Notes under the pieces: generated by a model
What the model was told of the DNA's origin: nothing
Database searches by the model: none
What the model saw: only the letters and a program-made list of their open reading frames with translations
DNA from: an uncultured Elusimicrobia bacterium
GTDB lineage: Bacteria > Elusimicrobiota > Elusimicrobia > Elusimicrobiales > Elusimicrobiaceae
Direction of reading: 5' to 3'
NCBI GenBank assembly: GCA_945913025.1
Contig: CAMECJ010000002.1
Coordinates: forward strand, 62,001 to 126,000
Length of the DNA stretch: 64,000 nt
Position numbers and translations under genes: made by a program
Shown: in pieces, positions 1-7,951 of the stretch
Position numbering within the stretch: the stretch's first letter is position 1
Layout of the letters: each line of letters starts with the position of its first letter

Positions 1-367
1 CCAGGAAGCAGAAGCATTTGGTTTCTTCGCGCAGCAGCATGGCGCCCAGGTTACCGTGGCCGAGGCCTACGGCGCGCTGGTCGGCAACGGAGCCCGGGAT
101 GCAGAAGCTCTGCAGACCCACGCCGATTTTTTCGGCCGCTTCGGCGGCGGTTTTCACGCCGGATTTCAGCGCAATGGCCGCACCCACGGTGTAGGCCCAA
201 ACGGCGTTTTCAAAAGCGATGGGTTGGATGCCTTTTACGATGGCTTCCACGTCAATGCCTTTTTTGGTGCAAATTTCTTTGGCTTCTTCCAAGGAAGCAA
301 TGCCGTTTTCTTTCAAAACGGAATTGATTTTATCAATTCTTCTTTCGTATCCTTCAAACGTAATCAT
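1..367 (-). CDS. GGGtGRT family protein (N-terminal part; cut by window edge)
   Basis: The minus strand encodes about 122 residues beginning MITFEGYERRIDKINSVL and running off the window start without a stop. A ribosome binding site AAGGAGAA lies 8-9 bases before the ATG at 367. The sequence resembles the GGGtGRT protein family, which is usually encoded directly after a NifU-like Fe-S scaffold gene, exactly as here (20-base gap to the gene ending at 388). The biochemical role of the family is not established; the pairing suggests work in Fe-S cluster assembly or a cluster-dependent step. The diagnostic GGGtGRT motif itself is not in the visible part, so the call rests on N-terminal resemblance and on the neighbour. 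Confidence 0.75.
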   Translation of the reverse strand, partial: MITFEGYERRIDKINSVLKENGIASLEEAKEICTKKGIDVEAIVKGIQPIAFENAVWAYTVGAAIALKSGVKTAAEAAEKIGVGLQSFCIPGSVADQRAVGLGHGNLGAMLLREETKCFCFL

Positions 368-387
368 ATCTAATCGTTCTCCTTGGT

Positions 388-1089
388 TTACTCTTTGCGG
401 GGGTCAATTTTTTTGACGGCTTCGTCAAAGCGGCCGTATTTGTTGACGTTTTTCTCAAACGCGGTTTTCGGATCTTCGCCTTTCTTGATGGCGTCCATCA
501 TTTTGCCCAAGTTGACGAATTTATAACCGATGATTTCGCTGTTTTTATCCAGGCCGATTTCAAGCACATACCCTTCGGCCATTTCCAAATAGCGCGCGCC
601 TTTGGCTTCGGTGCCGTACATCGTACCGATTTGGCTGCGGTGGCCTTTACCAAGGTCCTCCATACCCGCGCCGATCGGCAGACCGTCGTCGGAGAAGGCG
701 CTCTGCGTGCGTCCGTAGACGATTTGCAGGAACAACTCGCGCATAGCGGTGTTGATAGCGTCGCACACGAGGTCGGAATTTAAAGCTTCCAAAATGGTTT
801 TGCCGGGGAGAATTTCGGCGGCCATAGCGGCGGAGTGCGTCATACCGGAACAACCCAAGGTTTCCACCAACGCTTCTTTGATGATACCGTTTTTGACGTT
901 CAGCGTCAGTTTGCACGCGCCTTGTTGCGGGGCGCACCAGCCTACACCGTGAGTAAGGCCGCTGATGTCGGTAATCTGTTTGGCTTTGACCCATTTTCCT
1001 TCTTCGGGAATCGGGGCCGGATCGTGCTTGGCGCCTTTGCAAACGCAGCACATATTCTGTACTTCAGGGGTGCATTTTTCGCAGCTCAT
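388..1089 (-). CDS. NifU-like iron-sulfur cluster assembly scaffold protein
   Basis: A 233-residue protein. The N-terminus has a Cys-rich segment (CEKCTPEVQNMCCVCKG, residues 3-19), followed by a NifU/IscU-like domain: Cys in GWCAPQQGAC (about 51-58) and Cys in ETLGCSGMTHSAA (about 76-88), the positions where scaffold proteins bind a transient cluster. The start is supported by AGGAGACC seven bases ahead of the ATG. It forms a two-gene unit with the GGGtGRT gene downstream. The family builds [Fe-S] clusters and passes them to apoproteins. No IscS-type cysteine desulfurase is visible here. The extra N-terminal Cys cluster is longer than in classic IscU and may hold its own metal site (inference). 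Confidence 0.88.
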   Translation of the reverse strand: MSCEKCTPEVQNMCCVCKGAKHDPAPIPEEGKWVKAKQITDISGLTHGVGWCAPQQGACKLTLNVKNGIIKEALVETLGCSGMTHSAAMAAEILPGKTILEALNSDLVCDAINTAMRELFLQIVYGRTQSAFSDDGLPIGAGMEDLGKGHRSQIGTMYGTEAKGARYLEMAEGYVLEIGLDKNSEIIGYKFVNLGKMMDAIKKGEDPKTAFEKNVNKYGRFDEAVKKIDPRKE

Positions 1090-1164
1090 TCTGGTCTCCT
1101 ATGAAAAATAAATCTTTCAATATATTTTACAAAATTTATCCCGCCGTGTTACGCGAAAACAAGA

Positions 1165-1190
1165 CCCCCCGCGGCAAGAGCGGGGGTTTC
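1165..1190 (-). terminator. Rho-independent terminator after the pilin gene
   Basis: CCCCCGC and GCGGGGG pair around a seven-base loop and are followed on the minus strand by GTCTTGTTTT. It lies 17 bases past the stop of the pilin gene at 1207 and probably ends the dapF-dapL-pilin transcript. Confidence 0.65.
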
Positions 1191-1206
1191 GGTAAAACAA
1201 GCACGG

Positions 1207-1716
1207 TTAATCATTAAAAGGTTTTTCGCCTTCCTCGTATAAATCAAGCGAATCGCACACGGCAATACTTTTCGCCGTATCAGCCGTGCAGCGCAAGGAA
1301 GAACTTTTTCCGCCCGTTCCTTTTTGGTACGGATTCCACAAGATATAATCGTACTTAGGCGCGGCGTTACGCTGGGCCGTTACGCTGGGGCAGTCCGTCC
1401 CCGGGATAACGGCATTTGCAGCGGAGTTAATCGTATAGACAAAATCCTTCGTCGTCAACGTGCGTCCGTCTTCGCTCATCGTACCGGACAGCTGTGTAGC
1501 CAATTTTTTAAAAGATACGGGGCATGCATTATCGCCCGTTCGTCCGGCCGCATACGCGTACACGGCATCATTAAGCGCTTTTATAGCGGCCATCGCTTCC
1601 GTGGCGCGGGAACGTTCAATAGAACGCATATACTGCGGCAGTGCCACCGCCGTCAGTATTCCGATAATTAGTACAACGGTCAACATTTCAATTAAAGTAA
1701 AACCCTGTCTGTTCAT
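1207..1716 (-). CDS. Type IV pilin-like protein (PilE/PulG class), pilin 1
   Basis: A 169-residue prepilin. The leader MNRQG is short and positively charged; cleavage by prepilin peptidase is expected between G and F of GFTLIEMLTVV. Mature position 5 is the conserved Glu, followed by a hydrophobic helix (LTVVLIIGILTAVALPQY). The C-terminal globular part has Cys residues that could form the pilin disulfide loop. GGAGG lies five bases before the ATG at 1716; an upstream in-frame start would overlap dapL and has no such site. Unlike five other pilins in this window it has no poly-T promoter and sits 32 bases after dapL, so it may be cotranscribed with dapF-dapL. No pilus assembly gene is nearby. 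Confidence 0.88.
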   Translation of the reverse strand: MNRQGFTLIEMLTVVLIIGILTAVALPQYMRSIERSRATEAMAAIKALNDAVYAYAAGRTGDNACPVSFKKLATQLSGTMSEDGRTLTTKDFVYTINSAANAVIPGTDCPSVTAQRNAAPKYDYILWNPYQKGTGGKSSSLRCTADTAKSIAVCDSLDLYEEGEKPFND

Positions 1717-1748
1717 ATTTCCTCCCATATTGAGTATTGTAGCAAAAA

Positions 1749-2978
1749 TCAAAATGTTAAAGCGGCCACGCGGGCGGCGGCTTCGCGCGTAAGCCCGGGT
1801 GTGTTAAACGCCGTCAGACGGAAAAAACCTTCTCCGCACGAACCAAAACCAACCCCGGGGGTGCCCACCACGCGGGCTTCGGTTAATAATTTATCAAATA
1901 ATCCCCACGAATCAAGCCCCGCCGGTGTTTTCAGCCAAATATACGGCGCATTGTCCCCGCCGTACGCGGTAATACCGGCGTTTTTCAAGGCGGACAAAAT
2001 CACGCGCGCATTCTCTTTATATCCGGCAATCACTTCACGCGTTTGTTTAAAACCTTCCGGAGAATAAACCGCCTCCGCCCCGCGCTGTACGATGTATGGC
2101 ACACCGTTAAATTTGGTGGTCTGGCGGCGCAGCCATAACGCATTTAACGAGGCGTTTCCGCCGCACCCGTCCGAAATGTTCAGCGCCTTGGGCACTACAG
2201 TATACGCACAGCGCGTACCCGTAAAACCAGCCGTTTTGGAGAACGAACGGAACTCCACCGCCACTTTTTCCGCCCCCTCAATTTCGTAAATGGAATGAGG
2301 AATGTCATCATCGGAAATAAAGGCTTCATAGGCGGAATCAAATAAAATGACGCTGTTATGTTCAAGGGCCCAGTCCACCCATTTTTTCAGTTCCGTGCGC
2401 GTTAAGGCCGATCCCGTCGGATTATTGGGCGAGCACAAATACACGATATCGGCGTGTTCTTTGGGCAGTTCGGGCGCGAAATTGTTTTCTTCCACACACG
2501 GCAAATAAACGATACCGCCGTAACGGCCGTTTTCAAACGCGCCCGTACGGCCGGCCATCACGTTGGTATCCAAATAAACGGGATAAACGGGATTTTGGAG
2601 CGCCACTTTGCTGCCAGACGAAAAAAGTTCTTGAAAGTTGGCGACGTCGCTTTTTGCGCCGTCGCTGATAAAAATTTCATCCGCCGACAAATTAATCCCG
2701 CGGGACAAATAATCCCCCTTCAATACGGCTTCGCGCAAGAAAGCGTATCCCTGCTCCGGCCCGTACCCGCGGAAAGTGGCGGCCTCGCCCATTTCGGACA
2801 CGGCTTTATGCATCGCTTCCACGACGGCGGGCACCAGCGGACGCGAAACGTCGCCAATGCCTAAACTGATGACGGTTTCCGTCGGGTTGGCGGCTTTGAA
2901 AGCGGCCACACGTTTGGCAACTGTGGAAAACAAATAACTGCCTTGCAGTTTAAGATAATTGTTATTAATCGTCGTCAT
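1749..2978 (-). CDS. dapL: LL-diaminopimelate aminotransferase
   Basis: A 409-residue fold-type I PLP aminotransferase matching DapL from end to end: N-terminal [13 protein letters not shown], the [13 protein letters not shown] segment, [12 protein letters not shown], and the PLP lysine region [15 protein letters not shown]. DapL converts tetrahydrodipicolinate to LL-2,6-diaminopimelate in one step, bypassing the succinylase and acetylase branches of lysine synthesis. The ATG overlaps the stop of dapF (TAAATGA), so translation is probably coupled; the two genes catalyse consecutive steps. DapL is typical of plants, Chlamydiae, Elusimicrobia and several anaerobic phyla. Confidence 0.95.
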   Translation of the reverse strand: MTTINNNYLKLQGSYLFSTVAKRVAAFKAANPTETVISLGIGDVSRPLVPAVVEAMHKAVSEMGEAATFRGYGPEQGYAFLREAVLKGDYLSRGINLSADEIFISDGAKSDVANFQELFSSGSKVALQNPVYPVYLDTNVMAGRTGAFENGRYGGIVYLPCVEENNFAPELPKEHADIVYLCSPNNPTGSALTRTELKKWVDWALEHNSVILFDSAYEAFISDDDIPHSIYEIEGAEKVAVEFRSFSKTAGFTGTRCAYTVVPKALNISDGCGGNASLNALWLRRQTTKFNGVPYIVQRGAEAVYSPEGFKQTREVIAGYKENARVILSALKNAGITAYGGDNAPYIWLKTPAGLDSWGLFDKLLTEARVVGTPGVGFGSCGEGFFRLTAFNTPGLTREAAARVAALTF

Positions 2979-3812
2979 TTAATTCTCCGGCCATTCGCCC
3001 GTAAAAACCTCGCGGGCGGGGCCCGTCATAAAAATATTCTTTTGCTCCGGCCATTCAATAAACAGATCTCCGCCGTCCAGTTTAACGGTTATCTTCCGCT
3101 CCGTTTTTCCGTTTAACACGCACGCAGCGGCCGTCGCACACGCGCCCGTTCCGCAGGCGCTCGTAATGCCCGCGCCGCGCTCCCACACGCGCATTCGGAC
3201 GGTTTTATCGTCCAATACTTGCACAAATTCCACATTTGTTTTGCGCGGGAAGGCGACGTGCTTTTCCAATACCGGCCCCAACTCGGCCACAGGAGCGGTT
3301 TGGGCGTTTTCCACAAACGTCACGAAATGCGGGTTTCCCATCGAAACGGCTGTACCAAAAATTTGCGTACCGTTTACGTCCAGCGGAACATTGACGGCGC
3401 GTTCGTCCGCTGCGCCCGTCATCGGAATTTGGCTACGCGTCAAACGCGGCTGATCCATATCCACGCGGACGAGTCCTTTTTCTAAATCAATGATATCCGT
3501 GCGGATAATTCCCGCGAGCGTATCCAGCGAAATCTGTTTTTTATTCGTCCGCTTACGCGTAAACCAATGAAGCGCCACACAGCGAGACGCGTTACCGCAC
3601 ATTTCGGCTTCGGAACCGTCCGAATTGATGATACGCATACGCACGTCCGCCTTGTCAGAAGGCAGGAGGAGTACAAGGCCATCCGCGCCCACGCCGAAGC
3701 GGCGGTCGCACATTTTTACGGCCAAGGAAAAAGGGTCTTGTACAGACAGGGCGGACGCGCCGTCTAAAAATACGAAATCGTTGCCCAGTCCCGTATATTT
3801 GGTAAATTGCAT
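2979..3812 (-). CDS. dapF: Diaminopimelate epimerase
   Basis: A 277-residue cofactor-independent racemase that turns LL- into meso-diaminopimelate for lysine and peptidoglycan. Both catalytic cysteines are present: one in SEAEMCGNASRC (about residue 72) and the other in ITSACGTGACA (about 218). The start FTKYTGLGNDFVFLDG is typical of the family. AAGGA precedes the ATG by nine bases. The gene is first in a dapF-dapL pair. Immediately upstream (3829-4467) is a 101-bp tandem repeat array, so any promoter must lie inside the array's first unit, in the few bases before it, or beyond it. Confidence 0.95.
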   Translation of the reverse strand: MQFTKYTGLGNDFVFLDGASALSVQDPFSLAVKMCDRRFGVGADGLVLLLPSDKADVRMRIINSDGSEAEMCGNASRCVALHWFTRKRTNKKQISLDTLAGIIRTDIIDLEKGLVRVDMDQPRLTRSQIPMTGAADERAVNVPLDVNGTQIFGTAVSMGNPHFVTFVENAQTAPVAELGPVLEKHVAFPRKTNVEFVQVLDDKTVRMRVWERGAGITSACGTGACATAAACVLNGKTERKITVKLDGGDLFIEWPEQKNIFMTGPAREVFTGEWPEN

Positions 3813-3828
3813 AGTTGTAAATCCTTAT

Positions 3829-4467
3829 GAATTGGATCCTGAAACAAGTTCAGGATGACATACTGCGTCTATAAGTCGTCATATTGAATTTATTTCAGTA
3901 TCTAGTCGTTTAAAAAGATTCCTCTTTACGAATTAGATCCTGAAACAAGTTCAGGATGACATACTGCGTCTATAAGTCGTCATACTGAATTTATTTCAGT
4001 ATCCAGTCGTTTAAAAAGATTCCTCTTTACGAATTAGATCCTGAAGCAAGTTCAGGATGACATACTGCATCTATAAGTCGTCATACTGAATTTATTTCAG
4101 TATCCAGTCGTTTAAAAAGATTCCTCTTTACGAATTAGATCCTGAAGCAAGTTCAGGATGACATACTGCGTCTATAAGTCGTCATACTGAATTTATTTCA
4201 GTATCCAGTCGTTTAAAAAGATACTTCTTTATGAATTAGATCCTGAAACAAGTTCAGGATGACATACTGCATCTATAAGTCGTCATACTGAATTTATTTC
4301 AGTATCCAGTCGTTTAAAAAGATTCCTCTTTACGAATTAGATCCTGAAGCAAGTTCAGGATGACATACTGCATCTATAAGTCGTCATACTGAATTTATTT
4401 CAGTATCCAGTCGTTTAAAAAGATACTTCTTTATGAATTAGATCCTGAAACAAGTTCAGGATGACAC
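3829..4467. repeat. 101-bp tandem repeat array, six full units plus a partial seventh, built from paired palindromes
   Basis: Units begin GAATT(G/A)GATCCTGAA at 3829, 3930, 4031, 4132, 4233 and 4334; a seventh starts at 4435 and breaks off near 4467. The spacing is exactly 101 bases each time. Every unit holds two hairpins: ATCCTGAA/TTCAGGAT with loop ACAAG or GCAAG, and ATACTGAA/TTCAGTAT (ATATTGAA in unit 1) with loop TTTAT. Units differ at only a few bases (GCGTCT or GCATCT, GATTCCTCTTTAC or GATACTTCTTTAT), indicating recent expansion. The same hairpins occur singly elsewhere in the window, including inside pilin genes (10363, 45438, 45488, 49580). The array separates dapF from a GIY-YIG gene. 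Confidence 0.97.
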
Positions 4468-4484
4468 TCCCTTAGAATAATAAT

Positions 4485-4769
4485 TTATAACAAACCAGAA
4501 TATAAATCATCCCAATTTTTATTTTTACTTTCCACTAAATTAATCTTCCAAGCACGGTGCCAGCGTTTTAATTGCTTTTCGCGTTCAATAGCGGTAATCA
4601 TTTGGTCAAAAACCTCATAATAAACCAAACGAGAAACACCATAGCGTTTTGTAAATCCGTCCGCCAACTTGGTTTTATGCTCATAAACGCGTTTAAGCAA
4701 ATCAGCCGTCACGCCCACATAAAGCGTACCGTTCTTTTGACTGGCTAAAATATACACATAAGCGGGCAT
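4485..4769 (-). CDS. Small GIY-YIG domain endonuclease-like protein
   Basis: A 94-residue single-domain protein. YVYILASQKNGTLYVGVT contains the two strands of the GIY-YIG core (YVYIL ... LYVGV), followed by the helix with Arg (LLKRVYEH) and the metal-binding Glu region (AIEREKQLKRW). It is of the YhbQ/UvrC-N-like class common as stand-alone genes. A sequence TAAAAT lies exactly six bases before the ATG and no ribosome binding site is seen, so the message may be leaderless. The gene ends 18 bases from the 101-bp palindrome array. Substrate unknown; a role in mobility or upkeep of the adjacent palindromes is only a hypothesis. Confidence 0.88.
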   Translation of the reverse strand: MPAYVYILASQKNGTLYVGVTADLLKRVYEHKTKLADGFTKRYGVSRLVYYEVFDQMITAIEREKQLKRWHRAWKINLVESKNKNWDDLYSGLL

Positions 4770-4838
4770 ATTTTTATTTTATAAAAACGGGCGGGCAATT
4801 TGGTAAGATATTTTTATATTTTACAAGGAGTCTCTTTT

Positions 4839-5381
4839 ATGGAACTTATGCAAGCCATCGCCACGCGCAGAAGTGTGCGTAAATACCAAGATAAACCTGT
4901 AGAGCGGGAAAAAATAAACGATTGTATTGAAGCGGCGCGTTTGGCGCCGTCGGCGTGCAACTCGCAGCCGTGGCATTTTATCGTCATTGACGACCCGCAA
5001 GTGAAAGAAGCGTTTTGCAAAGAAGCCTTTTCCGGCGTATACGGTATGACTAAATGGGCCGAAAAAGCCCCCGTACTGATTGCCGCCGTATCGGACAAAG
5101 GCTCATTTACCAGCCGCATCGGCAATTTTTTCCGCCGCACGGAATTTTATTTGGTGGACCAAGGCATTGCGTGCGAACACCTGGTACTGCGCGCGTGGGA
5201 TTTAGGTTTGGGATCCTGTTGGATTGGCTGGTTAAATTCCGACAAGGCCGAAAAATTTTTCAAACTCCCCAAAGGCAAAAAAATTGAACACTTGATTGCG
5301 CTTGGTTACCCTGCCGAAGAACCGAACGCCCGTCCGCGCGAAACGTTTAACGAAATCGTCAGTTACAATGAATATAAGTAA
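4839..5381 (+). CDS. Nitroreductase family protein (FMN-dependent)
   Basis: A 180-residue protein starting MELMQAIATRRSVRKYQDKP, the family's FMN-phosphate-binding N-terminus (RRSVRKY), with LAPSACNSQPWHFIVI as the second FMN contact and a C-terminal GLGSCWIGW segment. AAGGAG lies before the ATG at 4839; the open frame extends 13 codons upstream but without a better start. Such proteins reduce nitro-compounds, quinones or flavins with NAD(P)H; the physiological substrate cannot be read from sequence. It is monocistronic, preceded by the GIY-YIG gene in the opposite direction and followed by a hairpin. Confidence 0.85.
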   Translation: MELMQAIATRRSVRKYQDKPVEREKINDCIEAARLAPSACNSQPWHFIVIDDPQVKEAFCKEAFSGVYGMTKWAEKAPVLIAAVSDKGSFTSRIGNFFRRTEFYLVDQGIACEHLVLRAWDLGLGSCWIGWLNSDKAEKFFKLPKGKKIEHLIALGYPAEEPNARPRETFNEIVSYNEYK

Positions 5382-5426
5382 ACTACTGTGGACCGCTGTG
5401 CGGAGCAAGATAGACATAATAAATAT

Positions 5427-5450
5427 CCCCCGGCATAGCTGGGGGTTTTT
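5427..5450 (+). terminator. Hairpin with T-run after the nitroreductase gene (possibly the right end of the IS200 copy)
   Basis: CCCCCGGC, loop ATA, then GCTGGGGG and a T5 tract. It fits a Rho-independent terminator for the nitroreductase gene. IS200/IS605 elements also carry such hairpins near their ends, so it may instead belong to the neighbouring insertion. Confidence 0.6.
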
Positions 5451-5518
5451 CACATTGGGGCCCTGCCCCTCCTTACTAGCTAGGCGTGGAACGCCTCTGA
5501 ACTACCTGTCGCTCGCGT

Positions 5519-5974
5519 TCACTTCCGTTCATCCCACGGGCTTTTATCAAATGGCAGCTGGGCTCCCAACTTATCCTCTCTCCGCTGATTTTTGATATAT
5601 TCCGCGATCTTCACTTTGTTCTTCCCTACCGTATCTACATAGTAGCCCCTGCACCAAAACTCTCGGTTCCTATACTTGTACTGCGTATTCCGCCACTGCT
5701 CGTATATTAACAGACTGCTCTTCCCTTTCAAGTATCCCATAAATACCGCTATACTATATTTCGGGGGGATTGATACTAACATGTGAATATGGTCTGGGCC
5801 TACTTCCGCTTCCTCTATTTTTGCCCCTTTCCATTCACATAACTTGCGCAGTATTTTCCCTATATCCGCCCTCTTTTATTTATAAAATATCTGCCGTCTG
5901 TATTTCGGGGCAAACACGATGTGATACTTGCAGTTCCAACTCGTATGTGATAATTTATTTATGTCATTGTCCAT
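5519..5974 (-). pseudogene. tnpA: IS200-like transposase TnpA, interrupted by one nonsense codon
   Basis: From the ATG at 5974 the frame reads MDNDINKLSHTSWNCKYHIV, then FAPKYRRQIFYK, a TAA stop at codon 33 (5876-5878), and continues in the same frame as KRADIGKILRKLCEWKG to a stop at 5519 (151 residues in all). The histidine-hydrophobic-histidine pair of Y1 transposases is intact (GPDHIHMLV), as is the downstream segment YVDTVGKNKVKIAEYI that holds the catalytic Tyr. Related transposases usually have Glu where the stop is, so a single G-to-T change (GAA to TAA) explains it. CAAGGAG precedes the ATG. Otherwise undamaged, so inactivation looks recent. Confidence 0.88.
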
Positions 5975-6106
5975 ATCAATGATCTCCTTGTGCTTTAAAT
6001 TACCTGCTGTCACAGGTAATTTAATTCTAGCACAAGGAGTTTTTCTCTCTGACTCACCGGTTAACCTTTACTGAACCACCGGCCTATCCGGTGGTTTTCA
6101 GCAGAC

Positions 6107-6135
6107 AAAAAGAGCGGACCAGCAAGTCCGCTCTG
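6107..6135 (-). terminator. Terminator of the tRNA-Lys/tRNA-Leu/tig unit
   Basis: On the minus strand AGAGCGGAC, loop TTGCTG, GTCCGCTCT is followed by TTTTTGTC. It lies about 105 bases after the tig stop codon. Confidence 0.8.
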
Positions 6136-6240
6136 AAGTTAAAACTGTTTGTCAGGGGCGTTTCTTACAACTTGAAAACGGCCCGCTCGCCGATACTTCG
6201 CCCCAAGCGTCAATGAAACACTCGGAACAATCGGATCAGC

Positions 6241-7530
6241 TTATTTATATTTGGCCTGAGATTTAAAGAAATCAAACACTTTGCGTTCCGTAAGCGTAGC
6301 CAAAATGTGGGCTTTGCGTTCGTTAAAGAAAGCTTTGATTTTCTTTTCGTCTTCTTTGTTCTGGGCGTTGGAGGCAAGGCTCTTGTCCAACTCCGCCTGC
6401 CAGTCGGCTTCCGCAGCCTCCAGGTTTTCTTTCTTGGCTACGGCGTGTACAATGTAGCCGATGCGCAAGTCTTTTTCCACGGTGGGGCGGATGCGTTCTT
6501 CGAAGCTTTTGCGCTGCTCATCGGTCAGCTGTTCGGGTTTAAGCTGCGTCATGCTGCGCACAAAGTTATTCAAAGAAGATTCGGTATATTCTTCCACCAG
6601 ACTCTGCGGGAGTTCAAAATTGTTCATTTTGACGAGGTGGTTTTCAATCTGGGCGATTTCGTCGCGATTGGAGGCCTGTTTGGCTTCCGCGTCCAGGCTT
6701 TCTTTTACTTTGGCTTTCAAAGCGTCCAGGGTTTCAAAACCCATGTCTTTGGCAAAACTGTCGTCTAAAGCGGGTACAATTTTGTTTTTAATGTCGTCTA
6801 CCGTTACGTGGAAAGCGAGCGTATCGCTCCCTTCTTTGGTTTCAATGTCTTTCACGTCGCCTTTTTTCAGCCCTTTGATACCTTCGGCCAAGGCCGGATT
6901 GGTTTGCGGGGCGGACATTTCCACCAGTTCGCTGTCAGCGCTTAATTTATAATCGTCCGCACCGTTGCGTTTGCCGGTGTAGTGGATAACGGCAAAGCAT
7001 TTATCATCAATAACGGCGCCTTCAGCGGCGCTTTCCAGGCGGGCGTTGGCGTCCAGCACGCGGTTCAAGTTTTCCATCACGTCTTCGTCCGTAGCGGTTT
7101 CGGGTTTTTTAGCGATCTCGATGCCTTTATAGTCGCGCACGTCAAATTCCGGGGCGACGTCCACCGCGATTTCGAAAGCAAATGCTTTTCCGTCGTCAAA
7201 ATTGGCGAAATCGGCTTTGGTAAGAACGGGCACGGCAACCGGATCGAGCTTCGCCTCTGCCACGGCGGCGTTGATGGCGGCTTTGACCGTCAAGTCAAGC
7301 GCGCGTTCTTTAATGTGTCCGCCGAAATTCTGTTTTACTAAATCGAGCGGTACTTTGCCGGCGCGGAAACCCTGCATCTGCGCGCGGGACTGCACCTGCA
7401 CGGCAGCGTTTTGGAAACATTTGGTTACCAGTTCGGGGGCAGCCTCAACGGAAAGCGTAACGCGGCAGCCTTCTTTACCGAGTTGTTTGGTTTTTACTTC
7501 CCCCGCCTGAGCGGTTTTGAAAATGGACAT
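6241..7530 (-). CDS. tig: Trigger factor (ribosome-associated chaperone and peptidyl-prolyl isomerase)
   Basis: A 429-residue protein with trigger factor layout: N-terminal ribosome-binding domain (signature region QGFRAGKVPLDLVKQNFG, near residues 52-70), a central FKBP-like domain (about 150-240) and a long helical C-terminal chaperone domain. The start at 7530 (MSIFKTAQAGEV) follows GAGGAG with an eight-base gap; the longer open frame to 7647 is only a read-through of the upstream tRNA-Leu. Trigger factor shields nascent chains at the exit tunnel. It follows tRNA-Lys and tRNA-Leu on the same strand and may share their promoter at 7780-7809. Confidence 0.93.
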   Translation of the reverse strand: MSIFKTAQAGEVKTKQLGKEGCRVTLSVEAAPELVTKCFQNAAVQVQSRAQMQGFRAGKVPLDLVKQNFGGHIKERALDLTVKAAINAAVAEAKLDPVAVPVLTKADFANFDDGKAFAFEIAVDVAPEFDVRDYKGIEIAKKPETATDEDVMENLNRVLDANARLESAAEGAVIDDKCFAVIHYTGKRNGADDYKLSADSELVEMSAPQTNPALAEGIKGLKKGDVKDIETKEGSDTLAFHVTVDDIKNKIVPALDDSFAKDMGFETLDALKAKVKESLDAEAKQASNRDEIAQIENHLVKMNNFELPQSLVEEYTESSLNNFVRSMTQLKPEQLTDEQRKSFEERIRPTVEKDLRIGYIVHAVAKKENLEAAEADWQAELDKSLASNAQNKEDEKKIKAFFNERKAHILATLTERKVFDFFKSQAKYK

Positions 7531-7571
7531 GCTGTACACTCCTCTTTTTATTCGGACTCGCCGAAATTCTT

Positions 7572-7653
7572 TGGACGGAGAGGGACTCGAACCCTCACGG
7601 ATTGCTCCATACGCTCCTAAGGCGTACGCGTCTACCGGTTCCGCCATCCGTCC
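7572..7653 (-). tRNA. tRNA-Leu (anticodon TAG)
   Basis: Minus-strand acceptor arm GGACGGA/TCCGTCC with discriminator A, D-arm GCGGAACCGGTAGACGC, anticodon stem TACGC/GCGTA with loop CTTAGGA giving anticodon TAG, a short variable arm typical of class II tRNA-Leu, and T-arm GAGGGTTCGAGTCCCTC. CCA is not encoded. Confidence 0.95.
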
Positions 7654-7690
7654 TTTATTTGTTATTTCTTAATTATAGAAAAACTAAAAA

Positions 7691-7763
7691 TGGGCCATGT
7701 GAGGCTCGAACTCACGACCTTACGCTTAAGAGGCGTCTGCTCTACCAACTGAGCTAATGGCCC
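7691..7763 (-). tRNA. tRNA-Lys (anticodon CTT)
   Basis: Minus-strand acceptor GGGCCAT/ATGGCCC with discriminator A, D-arm TAGCTCAGTTGGTAGAGC, anticodon loop CTCTTAA giving CTT, and T-arm GTGAGTTCGAGCCTCAC. About 37 bases upstream of tRNA-Leu on the same strand. Confidence 0.95.
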
Positions 7764-7779
7764 GAAATGGATTATTTAG

Positions 7780-7809
7780 ATTATAGCAAAAAACGGCTGA
7801 GCGGGTAAA
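7780..7809 (-). promoter_or_regulatory. Sigma-70-type promoter for the tRNA-Lys/tRNA-Leu/tig unit
   Basis: On the minus strand TTTACC (7804-7809), an 18-base spacer and TATAAT (7780-7785), with tRNA-Lys beginning 16 bases after the -10 hexamer. Confidence 0.7.
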
Positions 7810-7951
7810 CGCCCCAGAAAGCACATTTTTTAAAGAAGATATTTTTATTTTATCAAATTTTTTCTACAGCAGCAAGAACACCAACTGACGGTTGACAAGC
7901 TGCCGTCCAAACAAATACAATACGAATATCCCACTTATTATAGGAACTTAC

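Larger units (their letters stand above)
5427..6100 (-). mobile_element. Decayed IS200/IS605-type insertion sequence (ends approximate)
   Basis: The interval surrounds a tnpA-like pseudogene on the minus strand. Hairpins flank it, as expected for a single-strand-transposing IS200 element: AGGCGT/ACGCCT around 5484-5498 and CCCCC/GGGGG at 5427-5445 on the 3' side; AAATTACCTG/CAGGTAATTT around 5997-6023 and CCACCGG/CCGGTGG at 6076-6094 on the 5' side. There are no terminal inverted repeats or target duplication, as is normal for this family. Exact ends cannot be fixed without a second copy. Confidence 0.6.

Noticed and set aside
3829-4467. CRISPR array
   Set aside because: Units are 101 bases and almost identical throughout; there are no unique spacers and no cas genes.
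7531-7647. N-terminal extension of trigger factor by 39 residues
   Set aside because: The extension is the translated tRNA-Leu gene; the real start has a good ribosome binding site at 7530.
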